Positions 33,201 through 44,345 of a stretch of 64,000 nt of DNA are shown here, piece by piece. Position numbers and translations under genes: made by a program. A model generated the notes under the pieces. That model saw only the letters and a program-made list of their open reading frames with translations. It had not been told where the DNA came from and ran no database searches. The DNA is taken from the NCBI RefSeq assembly GCF_016808335.1, contig NC_053149.1, positions 22,996,451-23,060,450 on the forward strand. Reading direction: 5' to 3'. The first letter of the stretch is position 1. The number at the start of each line of letters is the position of its first letter. The stretch is from Panicum virgatum. Its lineage: Eukaryota > Streptophyta > Magnoliopsida > Poales > Poaceae.

Positions 33201-33777
33201 TGAAGGGGAATTCAACGAGGACAGAGGCAGTAGCAATCGACGAAGAAGGTGATGATGATGTCAAAGGATGATTGGAAGGATGTGTACACAAAAGATGATG
33301 ATTTGAAGTTAACCAAAGCTGGAGGCAACAAGATTAGAAGAACCACAGCACCACCTATCTTCTCCAGTGGGATGCTCGATATACTTCTAATCGAGTGATG
33401 CTATCAAGGAACGAAACCGTTCGGATCATCAACACGAAGAACATGAGCATCTTCTAATCCCGACACCTTGGGTAAAGCAAGAACAACGGAGAAGACACAT
33501 TATTGAAGTCGCGATATTTTCTGGTAATCAATGGTGATGACCTTGAAGTCTAGGGATGCACGACACTATGCTCCAAAGACCACATGATCGAGATCATTGA
33601 CATCTTCGGATTAATTCACAAGAAGATATTATTCTCATCAATGTCCAGCTCGACCTCAGAAGCAAATAGTGGCATATTTTTGGATATTCAAAAGCCCCAT
33701 GAAGTTCCGGTTCCAACAGATCAAGAATGAAGTCGATCGAAGTTTCCTACAAGAAGTTATGGCCAAAACATCGAAGG

Positions 33778-33935
33778 TCGTGCACTCTGAAATTTTCTGG
33801 ACAGCACGCAGCGCTAAAGTAAAACGGTCGTAACTCTCTCGTTTGGACTCGGTTTAAGATGAATGACCACTCGTTGGAAAGGTGATTTCATAAACATTTC
33901 AATAGATCTATATTTTGGTATATGTTCTGTTGAGT
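33778..33935 (+). repeat. Degenerate internal repeat of element D, copy 2
   Basis: Same order of words: tctgaaattttctggacag, cagcgctaaagtaaaacg, cgtaactctctcg, cgttggaaaggtgatttca, tatgttctgttgag. Confidence 0.7.
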
Positions 33936-34304
33936 ATACAGGAGAGATTCCATGAAGAAGAGGCAGGAGCAACACGATGAGAACAAGATAGAGAAGATGA
34001 CCATGACAACAATGAAGGGGAGCTTGGGTGATGCTTTCATCAAGCGTACATGATAAAATGCAGAGGCTTGGAGCAGAGGAAGAACCCCAATGACATTGGC
34101 AAATGAAGGCACAAGCGGTCGACTTTCGACAAATGAAGATGTTGCAAGCAAACCACGATGGATTACAAGAGGCGACATCAAGCTGCATGGACACTTCGGT
34201 TTCTCGCATGAAGGACCATGGCTTCGCATCAATTAGAAGGTATGTGAGAAAGTAGAGCTCTATGACTTTAAATGAAGCGCTTTGCGGGAGGCAACCCGAT
34301 CTTT

Positions 34305-34310
<6 letters not shown>

Positions 34311-34378
<68 letters not shown>
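34311..34378. repeat. (AT)n microsatellite, about 34 units
   Basis: Uninterrupted alternating at, prone to length change and to form cruciforms. Confidence 0.97.
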
Positions 34379-34383
<5 letters not shown>

Positions 34384-35914
34384 TGACCGTCTACATTGCA
34401 CTCTTTAATCGGAATATCAAGTAACATTGTACCATTGCTCTAACAAAAACCACAACTTCATGTTGTTCATTCTAAATATTATTGAGGGAGCACTTTGTTA
34501 TTTAATCTTGGGAAACTTGTAGACCTTTTTGTGTGCCTATTAGTGTTTTGAGTCTTTTTCTTTGTGTCTTTTTAGAGAGATTTATGAAGCATTGCACCAC
34601 CCTTTGATTCTAAACTTGTGGCTAGTTAACTTAGGCTAACTTTTTGTTTTCTTTTAGACCACCTCATTATGCCATATCATTTTGTTCACCCACCTCATGT
34701 TGAATTGCATAACATGTTGTTCGTCTCACCCTTGCATTGCATTGCATTGCATGTTGCATAAAAAAAACTTTTTCTAAAAAAACATTGACTAGCCTCGCTT
34801 TTGAGATCCTAAAACCCTTAGGAAAACCACTCATAGAGCAATCCCAAAACCATAGGGTATGTTTTTCATTCAAAAAAAAATCTAAACCCAACACTCGCTC
34901 TTCAAAATTTTTGTTTTAAACCAAAAATATAGGAAACCCATAAACTTACTTCTAAAACCTTGTTAGATCGGTTGCTTGATCCTTTTTCGATAAATAACCT
35001 TTTCATTGACAAAAGCCTCACTTCTTATGAAGTGTCGCGGAGACTTTTTGTCACTCTTAGCAATTGTTTTTGAATAAGCTAGTTGCGGAACGACATCGAA
35101 AGGTCCTTTCAACCCTGCTAACACCTGTTTTTGCTAACTTTGTATTTGCACTTTGCATCCATTCCATTGTTCATGCACTCATTTTGCTAGCTTGGTCTCA
35201 ATCTTATTGATTTATGCTTTCCTATCTATGTAGTGCTAATCATGATAACATTTACCTTTTGCAATCTTGTGTAAACATGGTGTTTAGACATGATTGAAGA
35301 CCATCATCATTTAGTTACCAAGCTATGAGGTTGCATTTGGTTGGTTTATAAGCTTTGCAATGCGCTTTATTTTTTCTTGTGCTATGAAGGCCTATTGATC
35401 TTGGGATAGACATAGTGTTTTGACCTTGGTTAAATAAGTCTTTTTGGCTATGGAGAAGTTCGGCAACCTAGTTGTAAACATGGTGTTTAGAACTAGGTGT
35501 AAACATTGTCTTTGTTTATATACATTCCTCTCAGTTGCATTTACACTAGCACACACGTACACTCACTAGTTTCGCTAAGCTAGCTATGCCACAAATTGAG
35601 ATCTTAGGAATGGTGGGTTTGTTGGCATTTGTTTCTACTCCCGACCATCACCTTGGGGGGTAGACTGTGCACTTGAATTGTTTTGCAGGCATGACAAAGT
35701 GTTCCCATGAATTTGTGATCAAAGAATAAATCAAATAAGTCAACATCTCCAAAGTTCGAGAGCAAGGCCCGCAGTTTTCATCAAATTTTGCGCATGGACA
35801 GAGACATACAAGGAAGAAAAAGTTGATATTCAGAAGCTCCATGAAATTACCATTCTAACGCATCCAAGATCAATGAATATGAAGACCCGTACAAGGAGAT
35901 ATGGCAAAAACTTT

Positions 35915-36080
35915 GGACGCTGCACGTTCTGAAATTCGGAACAGATTGTAGCGCTGGGATAAAATGGACATAACTCTCTTGTTCGGAATCAATTTTGGGT
36001 GAATGAATACTCATTGGAAAGAAAAATTCGTGCACTTCGCAATGGAGCAATGTTTCAGTATATGTTCTGTTCTGGAAATT
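35915..36080 (+). repeat. Degenerate internal repeat of element D, copy 3
   Basis: Same order of words: cgctgcacgttctgaaat, tagcgctgggataaaatg, cataactctcttg, cattggaaagaaaaattcg, tatgttctgttctgg. Confidence 0.7.
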
Positions 36081-37371
36081 GAAAGAAAAATTCGTGAAGA
36101 TGAGGCAGCAATGGGACAACGAGGAATTGAAGGAGGCGACGACGATGAGAAGCAAGGGTTGGGACCTTGACTTAGTACAAGAAGAAGTTGAAGGAAATTA
36201 AGGAAACAAAGGTGAAGACACATTGAAGATGATATTCATACACATGAGGGAAGAACTTCAAGAATTAAAAGATGGTCCATCTTCTCCTTCCACGCTTAGC
36301 ATCATGCTAAGCATGGGGGAGGATTTTGTGGACAAGGAAGAAAGATCTCATGGAGTAATATAATCACGGTTGCCACAAGATGCTCATGATTCTTCTTCCA
36401 TGCTTAGCACAATGCTTAAGTATGGAGGAGGCCGCGCTACACTTCATTACGAGCATCGAGAAGGACGGTAATTCTTCCTCAACTCTCTCTTTTTCTAAAT
36501 GCTTGTACATATATGCCTTCAACCAAAGATGCAACCTTTGTATATCTCTCCGTATAATAACATGGCTACTAGGAGTACAACCTAGATTTGTTTTTGTTTT
36601 CAATGAATGATAACCACCATCACCTTGAGCTCACCACGATGATATTCTTATATGCTCTTGCTTATGGAAAAGTGATGAAAGTTGCTACTTTGTTTTACCT
36701 ACGCTATTTTGTATATGACTTGACCATTTTCTCTCAATTAAATGGAATTAAAATGATTAAATACCGGCTCTTTTATTTGTGGAGGTTAAATGACTAAATT
36801 CTAAACCCACATATTCTATGTTGCTCTTTGATTTGAGTCTACCGATGAGCTTACACCTTGTGTTGTTTAATTTGAAAACTTAATTCCTATGCTATCTACA
36901 TTTGTGAATTTCTTGCAAAGTTCTACCTACCAAAGCCTATACATACATATTTTTTTATGATGAAACTTTTAGATTGCAAACTTATATTTTGATGAGTTGG
37001 ATTAAGATTGATTTCTTTGGTATGAGACTAAGAAGCCGGTCATTCCATTTTTTTGTGTAACCTTCTTTTTGCTAGCCTATTTATCCATGCATTGTGAGTT
37101 TCTACTTCGGGAATTTTGCAAACCTCGCTGGATATCCACCCTAAACCAAAAATATCTTTTTGTGATTACCTCCTTGACCACAACCCAATTTGAGTATGGA
37201 TTATCATTTCGACGGAATCAAAAGAATCAAGGGCACCATGTAAAGAAAAGTTTTGGGAGACAAGGCTCCCCGGAGATTCAAGAGGTTCTACGAAGAAGAA
37301 GGTGAATTTGAGATACTTACCCTAGCTAGTTGGTTCTCCCAATATTCATACTCGAGGACGAGCATTCGTTC

Positions 37372-37386
37372 AAGCATGGGGGATGG
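37372..37386 (+). other. Extra polypurine-tract-like copy inside element D
   Basis: caagcatgggggatgg, preceded by actcgaggacgagca. The real tract at 38187-38199 is preceded by actcgaggatgagca, so the whole end segment is duplicated. A further agcatgggggagg lies at 36310-36322. Confidence 0.6.
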
Positions 37387-38186
37387 CTGGGTAAGTATTC
37401 TATGTTATCAAAAGTTCTAAGGAGTAAAAAAAATAAAAAAAGGGAGAAAAGAAAAGAAAAAAGAGAAGAATAAAATGCTCCTTAGTTCTTCTTGGCTTCA
37501 TTAATTTTCCAAGTTACTTTGAAGAACTATTCCATACTCAAATCTTCCAACCATGTGCAATCCGATAACGAGAACTTCATTTGTGTCTCGGGATCATCCA
37601 TTTGCCATTTGCACATGTCCACCTATCTAAATGTGTGTGTTTCATCTTTCTCCCTCTCCAACATTATTTTCCAATGACCTTTTTGACTAGTCTCGGTAAT
37701 TCCATTAGATCTCTCTCTTAGTTTGACAATATTTCAGATATAATGTTTTGCTAGGATTGTTTTTACCTACCAAGCTCCACATAAGCCTTCCACTTTTATA
37801 TATGAGTAGAATAGGTTGAAGACAATCTATTGTAGGCTTGAGAGACTTGATGAGATGAGTATTTCCATGATCTTTTGCAAGAGAACCTCACTTATGTTTG
37901 ATATGCATTCTTTTGAAAACTATTCACGATGAAACAAGGTAAAGGTTTGAAGTTCGCTTAAATTTGAGAGCATTGCATTTATCTATTATTGTGGCTTGTT
38001 CTTTAATTGCTAGTCTATCTTCTATAATGAAAAAGTAGCCGGTCACAACATGAACTTAAATACTAAATACTTGAGAGAGCAATATGTCTTGTTATGTATG
38101 ACTAAGTGCAGAGAGGACATTGAGGGGCAACGCTGATTTCTTTATAAGCAAAGTTCCTGGACTTACTCGAGGATGAGCAAGGTTTA

Positions 38187-38199
38187 AGCATGGGGGGAA
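38187..38199 (+). other. Element D polypurine tract
   Basis: agcatggggggaa immediately before the 3' LTR. Confidence 0.85.
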
Positions 38200-40104
38200 T
38201 GTTGTCACTCCTTAAGTACCCGTTTTATCCCTTGTTTATCCTTGATAATGGCATGAATTCAATATCAAAATCACTAATCGTCCTAACCCCGACCTAATTA
38301 TTGGTCATTTTCACAGTTGCACATATATTTTGGAGGAACTTCGTTTTTGCAGATTTTTGGCCTATTTTGGAGCATGAAATAATGAGGCCCGTGATCGAGC
38401 GCTAATACGGAGAAAGACGAAGGCCAAAGCCCAAAGGAAGGATCAAAGCCCATGTTGATTCGAAGATCATTCATGCACATCCACCTTCCAAGAGAGCCCA
38501 AGGACCAAAGCACGAAGCCGTAAAACTCTGGGGACTTAAACAGAAGATGCTGGAGCTTGGACGACAAGCACCCATATCTAAATCACGGAGATAATGACGT
38601 CTAAAGCCCACATGTAAAGGTGAATAAAGTCAAAATGTTGAGAAAAGCCACATGGAGGAAGATGGGCTTGAGATTTGGAGGTTTACCCATGAGATCAACT
38701 CAGCCCGAGAGATATTCGCTCAAACAGCATGATCTTTGGGTGCGGATTCAGAGACTTAAACGGCCTCTAATGGAAAAGGTTGAATACCAAAGTTGTGGGC
38801 CTCGATGAGAGCTTCGATTTGGACATATGGAAGGCCCAATTCGGGTCAAGGAGCTAGGAGATATGGCCCCCGAAATACCTGCTGCGCAGACAAGTCCGAA
38901 ATCAGACAGATTTTCTTCCGAGGCTGTTTTGGGGATCATATCTTCATTTACAAGGAAAGCAATTAATACCAAAGTTGGAGATAATTTCGTGGCACACAAT
39001 CTGGACACCGAATTTGCATTATTTAGAGTCCGTACATAGGAGATATGGCGTCGGCAAGGAAGGGCTGCGAAACAGGAAAATCTGGACGAGGCTGATTTTA
39101 TGGAAACCAAGTTTGCTTCTCTCCCAAAGAAGATCTCGTGCAAGGCAAGGTGGAACACGCCCCAAGGCTCCCCAAGGGCATAAATACAACCCCCTAGGTG
39201 CCCAAGGGAGGGGATCCAATCCACCCAGAACTCGACGAAAACCTAGGGCTAAGACCGGAGGGAGACGACGGCCGCCGCAAGTCTTCGAGGGTACCTAGGA
39301 GATGGCTTAGGCCACCCCTAGCCGCCATGGCCTCCCTGTGAGGTTGTGCCATGGTGGGGTTCGAGAGTCATCCCCAACATTCGTCGGGGTATGTACACAC
39401 ACGATAGTGATATCAATCTACTCTTTATTCTAGTTGTCTCGACTTTGGTCTACTTCAATGCATGCTTTCTTTCTCATATGTAATGCATCCATATGTTCAT
39501 AGTAAGATTAGATCTATTCATGGTAATTAGTCTACATCTTGCGGATATGTTGAGGTAGCATGTTTTAGCTAGTGGTTGATTACCCTGGTGTGGTGACAGC
39601 ATGGCAGAGGGAAAAGTTCTAGCGACGACATGATGTGGAATAGGATCCATGGCGAGTACCATGGGAGTCTGGGGTAAAGCTTTGGGAAACCTTAGGCGTC
39701 GACACGCACCTCGCACCGGCGACCTTGGGAAAGTAGGCCGCTTGCGAGCTGCCTTTCTGAGAGATGATTTCGTGTACCTTTAGTTGAGATGCAATCTATG
39801 CTTTGATCACCTTTTTCACTAGAACCGTACCTAGAGACGATAGGCCCTAGCTCCTTGGTTGTGTTATCTCATCTACGGTTGTGGGTGTGATGAACACTTA
39901 TGCTTCATTCATATCTATCAAGTGTTCAGTTTATATGCAATCTTCGCTTCATGTTTAGGATAGGTTCGATAGATTAGATGGTAAACTCTAGTCGGTTCGC
40001 TTCCGATCCACGGATTGATAAACCTTGGGGGAGTACTCTAAGGGAAAAGTACCACGATCCGTGCGCTTGCGGTACATAAATTGGTGCTTTAAGAAGTGTC
40101 AACA
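38200..40104 (+). repeat. Element D 3' LTR
   Basis: 1,905 bp, TGTTGTCACTCC...GTCAACA, paired with 30490-32397; followed by the aaagg duplication. Confidence 0.94.
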
Positions 40105-41161
40105 AAAGGTCAAACATAGCGATCACACCTTGGCACATCGGAGCGATGGTATCTTTTCGATCGTTGAAAAGACGGGGAAGGGGTGATCGGGGTTAGGCCG
40201 CCAACAGCCCTACGAAAACACCAACCCGAACGTGGTGGAATACAAAGGCCTGGTCGGAGCTGTCACCTCCGGGGCTACCAGAACTATCCGTGGGGTTGGG
40301 CACAACCTCAGGTAACCGATAGTATAGACACCACGTCTACAATATCGATTACTACTCTAGCCACATATGAAAACGAGGGCATTCAGTCGAACGGAGATCC
40401 CGTGCTAAAATATAAACACTACGATTAACCATGCTTAACTAACGCACTAAGATATGAAATAGATAACCATGAAGACATTTCAGTAAATAGATAAAATAAA
40501 TATAAAGCACTTGAGTCTTACAAAGGGGCCGAGACAAGATTTGCCACTCCGCCGAGGCTCTTCCAAAACCTTGTACTACTCTCCCTAACTCCCAACTCCA
40601 GCTAGTACTACACTACTACATCTTTGGAATGGTGGTGTTGCTCCTTGGTGGTGTGTGTGTGTTGAGAGGGGTGAGGGAGGCCCCTTTTATAGTGCTAGAG
40701 GTCAGTTCCCGCCATCCATAAATATGGAAACATCAGCAACCGCCTTCTAGAGGATAAGAACGAGCTTCTGCCAAAATGCACCTGGACGGGAGGTGGTTCA
40801 GGTTCGGCTGATCCATGGGGTCGGCCGTCCCCATCTCGCCGCCTCTGGCCACCGGCTTCGCGTGGGTCACTACTAGGTGGGTCCCCTTCTCTGATACATC
40901 AGTGACGGGGCTTGGTTGGTCGGTTTGCTCTGTGATGTGGGCCTCTTTTGGATGTGTAACGCAGGATGTGATCTTCTGTGGTTTCTCCTGTGTATTCTTC
41001 GTGTTTTCATCTTATTCCAGACTTGCACTTCTGAAATCAACAATTCACCAACACTCGTGGAATTCGTTAGTAATAACTCTTACCACTACTATTGATGATC
41101 ATTCTTTATGTTTTCATGCAGGAGTTGAAGGCATATATTATGCACTTAAGGATCGTCAACA
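40105..41161 (-). repeat. Element C 5' LTR, outer piece
   Basis: Continues the LTR interrupted at 30489. It contains a minus-strand TATA box (40683-40691). It also holds the uninterrupted site aaccatgaag near 40466, into which the Tat element inserted in the other LTR. It ends gatcgtcaaca at 41161, where homology to element E starts. Confidence 0.9.
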
Positions 41162-41455
41162 ATAATCCTCCACGTTCGGTTGCATGATAGCAGCATATGC
41201 CGAAACTTCTGGCCTGACCAGGCGAAGCCGGCGCCTAAAGTAAACATCTGATTCTTAGTCTCATCTTACCTTGAATCTAAAAAGTCCTCTCAGCCCCTTA
41301 CCTCTTCCTTAGTCTAGTGTCCTTGGACGAATTCATGCCTTAGATAATATTCTCACGTTCCCGGCGAATATGATACCCTAGAATACTCTTGGGTGAAAGC
41401 TCTGACTATTCCGTGCGCTTGCAGATTTCATTCGCGATGCTAAGAAGTGTCAGCA
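41162..41455 (+). repeat. Element E 5' LTR, 3' remnant
   Basis: Matches 52455-52753 and ends gtgtcagca. It contains the conserved LTR-end block (41371-41430). Confidence 0.88.
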
Positions 41456-41462
41456 AGCTTTT

Positions 41463-41480
41463 TGGCGCTGTTGCCGAGGA
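41463..41480 (+). other. Element E primer-binding site, tRNA-Asp type
   Basis: TGGCGCTGTTGCCGAGGA, two mismatches to the tRNA-Asp complement, seven bases from the LTR. Confidence 0.85.
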
Positions 41481-41512
41481 ACAGCAACTATATTACCTCA
41501 ACCCCGCTACCC

Positions 41513-42136
41513 ATGGAGCAGCTATCCTTTCCACAGCTCTCTACCCTACGTGACGAGTTCTCAGAGCCATCACCATCTTCCTCATCTAGCTATGAACTCG
41601 GCCCTGGCTTTTTAGCCACGGTTTCGTATTTACCCTTCTCTGGAAAAATCAGTGAATATCCCTATGACCATTTGCGAGAATTCGAGGAAATGTGTTCGGG
41701 CCTGGTAATCCTAGGCTTGACACAGGAAGCCTTGAGGTGGAAATTGTTTCCCTTTTCTCTTACAGAAAGAGCAGAGCAATGGTACACCCGCACGATAGGG
41801 AGTATGAGCGGCGATTGGGAAGAGCTTCGAGTTGACTTTTGTCACTCATTCTCTCTCACTGAACCCATAAACTCTCTACCGATTGACATCCTCGATTTTG
41901 AGCAACTAGAGAAGGAGTCCATAGGTGCAGCTTGGGCAATATTCTTACACATTTTGGCATCTAGCCCAAACTCATCTATACCCGAGGATATATCATGGGA
42001 CATCTTTTGCTTGAGTTTAGATATGAAGTCTACCCTGGACCTCGACTTCACCGCCGGTGGTTTGTTTGCACACATAAGTCCAACGGAAGGAATAGTTATC
42101 TTAGATAGCCTCTTAGAAAACTCTTTTTTCCCCTAG
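41513..42136 (+). pseudogene. Element E gag, C-terminally cut
   Basis: The frame is open from the LTR, but the first ATG after the primer site is at 41513 (MEQLSFPQLSTL). Residues about 45-120 form a retrotransposon gag core (FSGKISEYPYDHLREFEEM, WKLFPFSLTERAEQWYTR, LRVDFCHSFS). A stop at 42134-42136 ends the protein without a zinc knuckle. Downstream sequence keeps coding character in other frames, so the end is probably a lesion. A 21-bp tandem duplication lies at 42213-42257. Confidence 0.8.
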
Positions 42137-42212
42137 TGACCATAGCGAATCCTATCAGAAGGAATCCATGTCGAGCTATGAGAGTTTCTCAACACTTGGA
42201 TCCAAGCTTTCA

Positions 42213-42257
42213 TATTTCACATCCCCATATTCATCTTTCACATCCCCATATTCATCT
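42213..42257 (+). repeat. Tandem duplication of 21 bp
   Basis: ttcacatccccatattcatc occurs twice in a row in decayed gag sequence. Confidence 0.9.
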
Positions 42258-42530
42258 GTTGAGCCATCTCCCGAACCACGAACACCGAAGGAAGAAGAAA
42301 TTTGACCCTCGGAGTTCTCTTTCCGATTCGAGGATGATAATACAAGAAACATCAGAAACACCTTGAATCATCTTAGGCATGAAGAACCTACAAAATCGTT
42401 GTATCTCTATGAGACCCTCGATGAAATTTCCCGCCATACACGCACAATGGATTGGTCGAAGGAGGCAAGTTGTACTTCTAAAGCAATTTAGATTTGCCCA
42501 ACCTCCACGGCCATCCCTTGTTCTATAAGG

Positions 42531-43156
42531 GGAAATACTGTAGATGCCCTTTATGACCTTGCTACTGAGGTTTGCATTATACCCGAGTGTCTAATGGGTA
42601 CTCTTGTGGGTAACAAATCTCTAACCCCGACCGACACATACTTCAGAAGTCCCTCAGGCCTCTTCTTCAAATATCAGGGGATCGCAAGGGACGTGCCTAT
42701 TACCATAGACAAAATCGAGGTGTGCTTAGACTTTATATCTTCAATATCCATGATTTTGATCTTCTCCTAGGCTACCCTCTTGAAAAACTTCTCACATCCT
42801 ATCAAGGGAGCCTAGATGAATTGCTTAGGGAAACTGCTTCTGCCACTACTACCTCTTGCTCAAAGAATCTTTTGGCAAGCCATTTTCCCAAGCAAGACCC
42901 ATTCGAGGAGATGATGCATATATCTCTGTTCATATCATCCGAGCCCATTCTCTCTGAGATTACAAAACTTAGTTCCAAAGAGTTTGGCTCGGAAGATACC
43001 CTTCACTTTTGTGAAGATGAACGATTGTCATCTCCCACGATCGAGTTACAGCCTCTTCCCACTGGCCCCGAAAATGTTTTTTTCGACCTTGACCAAGATA
43101 AAACTTTGACCTTTCATGATGAATCTCTTGAGATGGAGAATCAACAGGCCATGTAA
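42531..43156 (+). pseudogene. Element E retropepsin-like protease remnant
   Basis: From about 42531 the frame reads TVDALYDLATEVCIIPE, the position of the D-x-G-A active site in Athila proteases, but the Gly is missing (DLATE instead of DLGA-S). About 60 residues later, after a frameshift near 42720, comes YIFNIHDFDLLLGYPLEKL, the usual C-terminal fold segment. The rest to 43156 is acidic and unrecognised. RT does not follow. Confidence 0.65.
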
Positions 43157-43664
43157 TTTTGTGAGGCGCCGACTCTGGAGTCTGAAGAGAAGGATTCCAC
43201 GGATAAGCATGGGACCATCATTTTTGAAATACCATGCTCGTTCAATTTTTCTCCAAAGTTAATCATGCTTAGTGCCCCATGCACACACGAGGACTACAAC
43301 CACCTTAAGGTCCTCTTCCGCAAAATCTTTAGAAGGTTGGTTGAAGATGTACATGTTTATCGTAAACATTGCAGAATTCGTGTGGCACTATTGCACCGAC
43401 CTTGCAGCTAGCTTCAACAATTGGTGGTGAAACCATGACACATCATCAATGATAGCTGCAAGAACCCTAGGACATAGTTTTCCTTCGGGTATTTTTGGTC
43501 ACTAAGCATTCTAGGTGGAGATCAAAAAGAACGACAGACAAGCGACGCCTACGAACATGAGCTACACCGACTACAGAACCTTGGAACATCTTGGTGAAGG
43601 AACGACTACAAAAGGTGACTTGATCTCCACACACTTGAGTTCTGATTGCCCAGCAATGCAAACT

Positions 43665-43682
43665 CCAAGTGTGGGGGAGATA
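43665..43682 (+). other. Extra polypurine-tract-like copy, element E
   Basis: ccaagtgtgggggagata, the Athila-type tract, but about 2.1 kb before the LTR. Confidence 0.65.
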
Positions 43683-44327
43683 TGTGAGTACCCCAAGTAA
43701 GTTCTTTTCACACCAATTCTTATCATGGTTTGGAAATAGTGTTAGCTATTGCATCCTGCTCTATAAAAAATAAAAAAAGTCCTTTCAACATTAACAAAGC
43801 CCTTCTGGGAGGTCGCCCGAGGATTGTCAGGTACGTGCTCATGATTATCTCTCTTTGAATAAAGCCCAGTCATGCTACATGTAACCTTTATCTTTTCATG
43901 TATGTTCTAGTTTGAGTGTATGTCTACAAACACATTCATATGTCTTTTAAATTAAGCATGGTGCTTAAGTTAAAATGCCTTCTTCAATTAAATGAGACAT
44001 GGAGTTAAGTTTGATTGATGAATCTAGAGTTAATACTTGTATAGATTTTGGTTGTGTATGCATAGACTAACCCCTGCAGGAAAGCATCAATTCCAAATGG
44101 GTGAGTCATTGAGCTGAATTCAGTGGGAAGTTAAGTCAAGGCATTGGATCCATGTTGCACAACATCATCATGTTGATGCAACTAGAATTAAGCCTTGCTT
44201 GAGTAAGTATCATGGTGAGATTAAATTTTAGGTTTAATAAATTTAAGGGCTCCCTGGTTCTTAAAACCAGCAAGGCCGTTATTTTGTTTTCATATTTTTG
44301 TTTTTGAATAAAGTACCAGGTACAAGA

Positions 44328-44345
44328 ACAAGTGTGGGGGAGATC
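44328..44345 (+). other. Second extra polypurine-tract-like copy, element E
   Basis: acaagtgtgggggagatc, nearly the same as the copy at 43665. Confidence 0.65.

Larger units (their letters stand above)
32424..38186 (+). other. Element D interior, non-coding
   Basis: No open frame above about 130 codons and no retroviral motif. It contains three degenerate copies of a roughly 150-bp unit, a long (AT)n run, a short (gcatt)n run at 34732-34751 and extra purine tracts. Many short blocks are rich in gaagatga-type words. Confidence 0.75.
30490..40104 (+). mobile_element. Element D: coding-free LTR retrotransposon (LARD-like), TSD AAAGG
   Basis: 5' LTR 30490-32397, tRNA-Asp-type primer site, a 5.8-kb interior with no protein signature, purine tract, and 3' LTR 38200-40104. 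The five bases before 30490 and after 40104 are both aaagg, so it is complete. The LTRs differ by about 16 changes in the first 345 bp and fewer afterwards, so the insertion is fairly recent. It has promoter, primer site and purine tract but no gag, so it must be mobilised in trans. The primer site and LTR end place it near the Athila/Tat group. Confidence 0.93.
14645..41161 (-). mobile_element. Element C: coding-free Athila-like LTR retrotransposon, carrying two large insertions
   Basis: Read on the minus strand. The 5' LTR is at the right (30139-41161, split by element D), then a tRNA-Asp-type primer site (30114-30131), a non-coding interior (27211-30138), a purine tract beside 27211, and a 3' LTR at the left (14645-27210, split by the Tat element). 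The left LTR lacks about 390 bp at its outer end, so the junction at about 14645 is a deletion. There is no gag or pol in the 2.9-kb interior, which makes it a non-autonomous, LARD-like derivative. The assembly follows from exact rejoining of the LTR halves around the two inserted elements. Confidence 0.85.
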
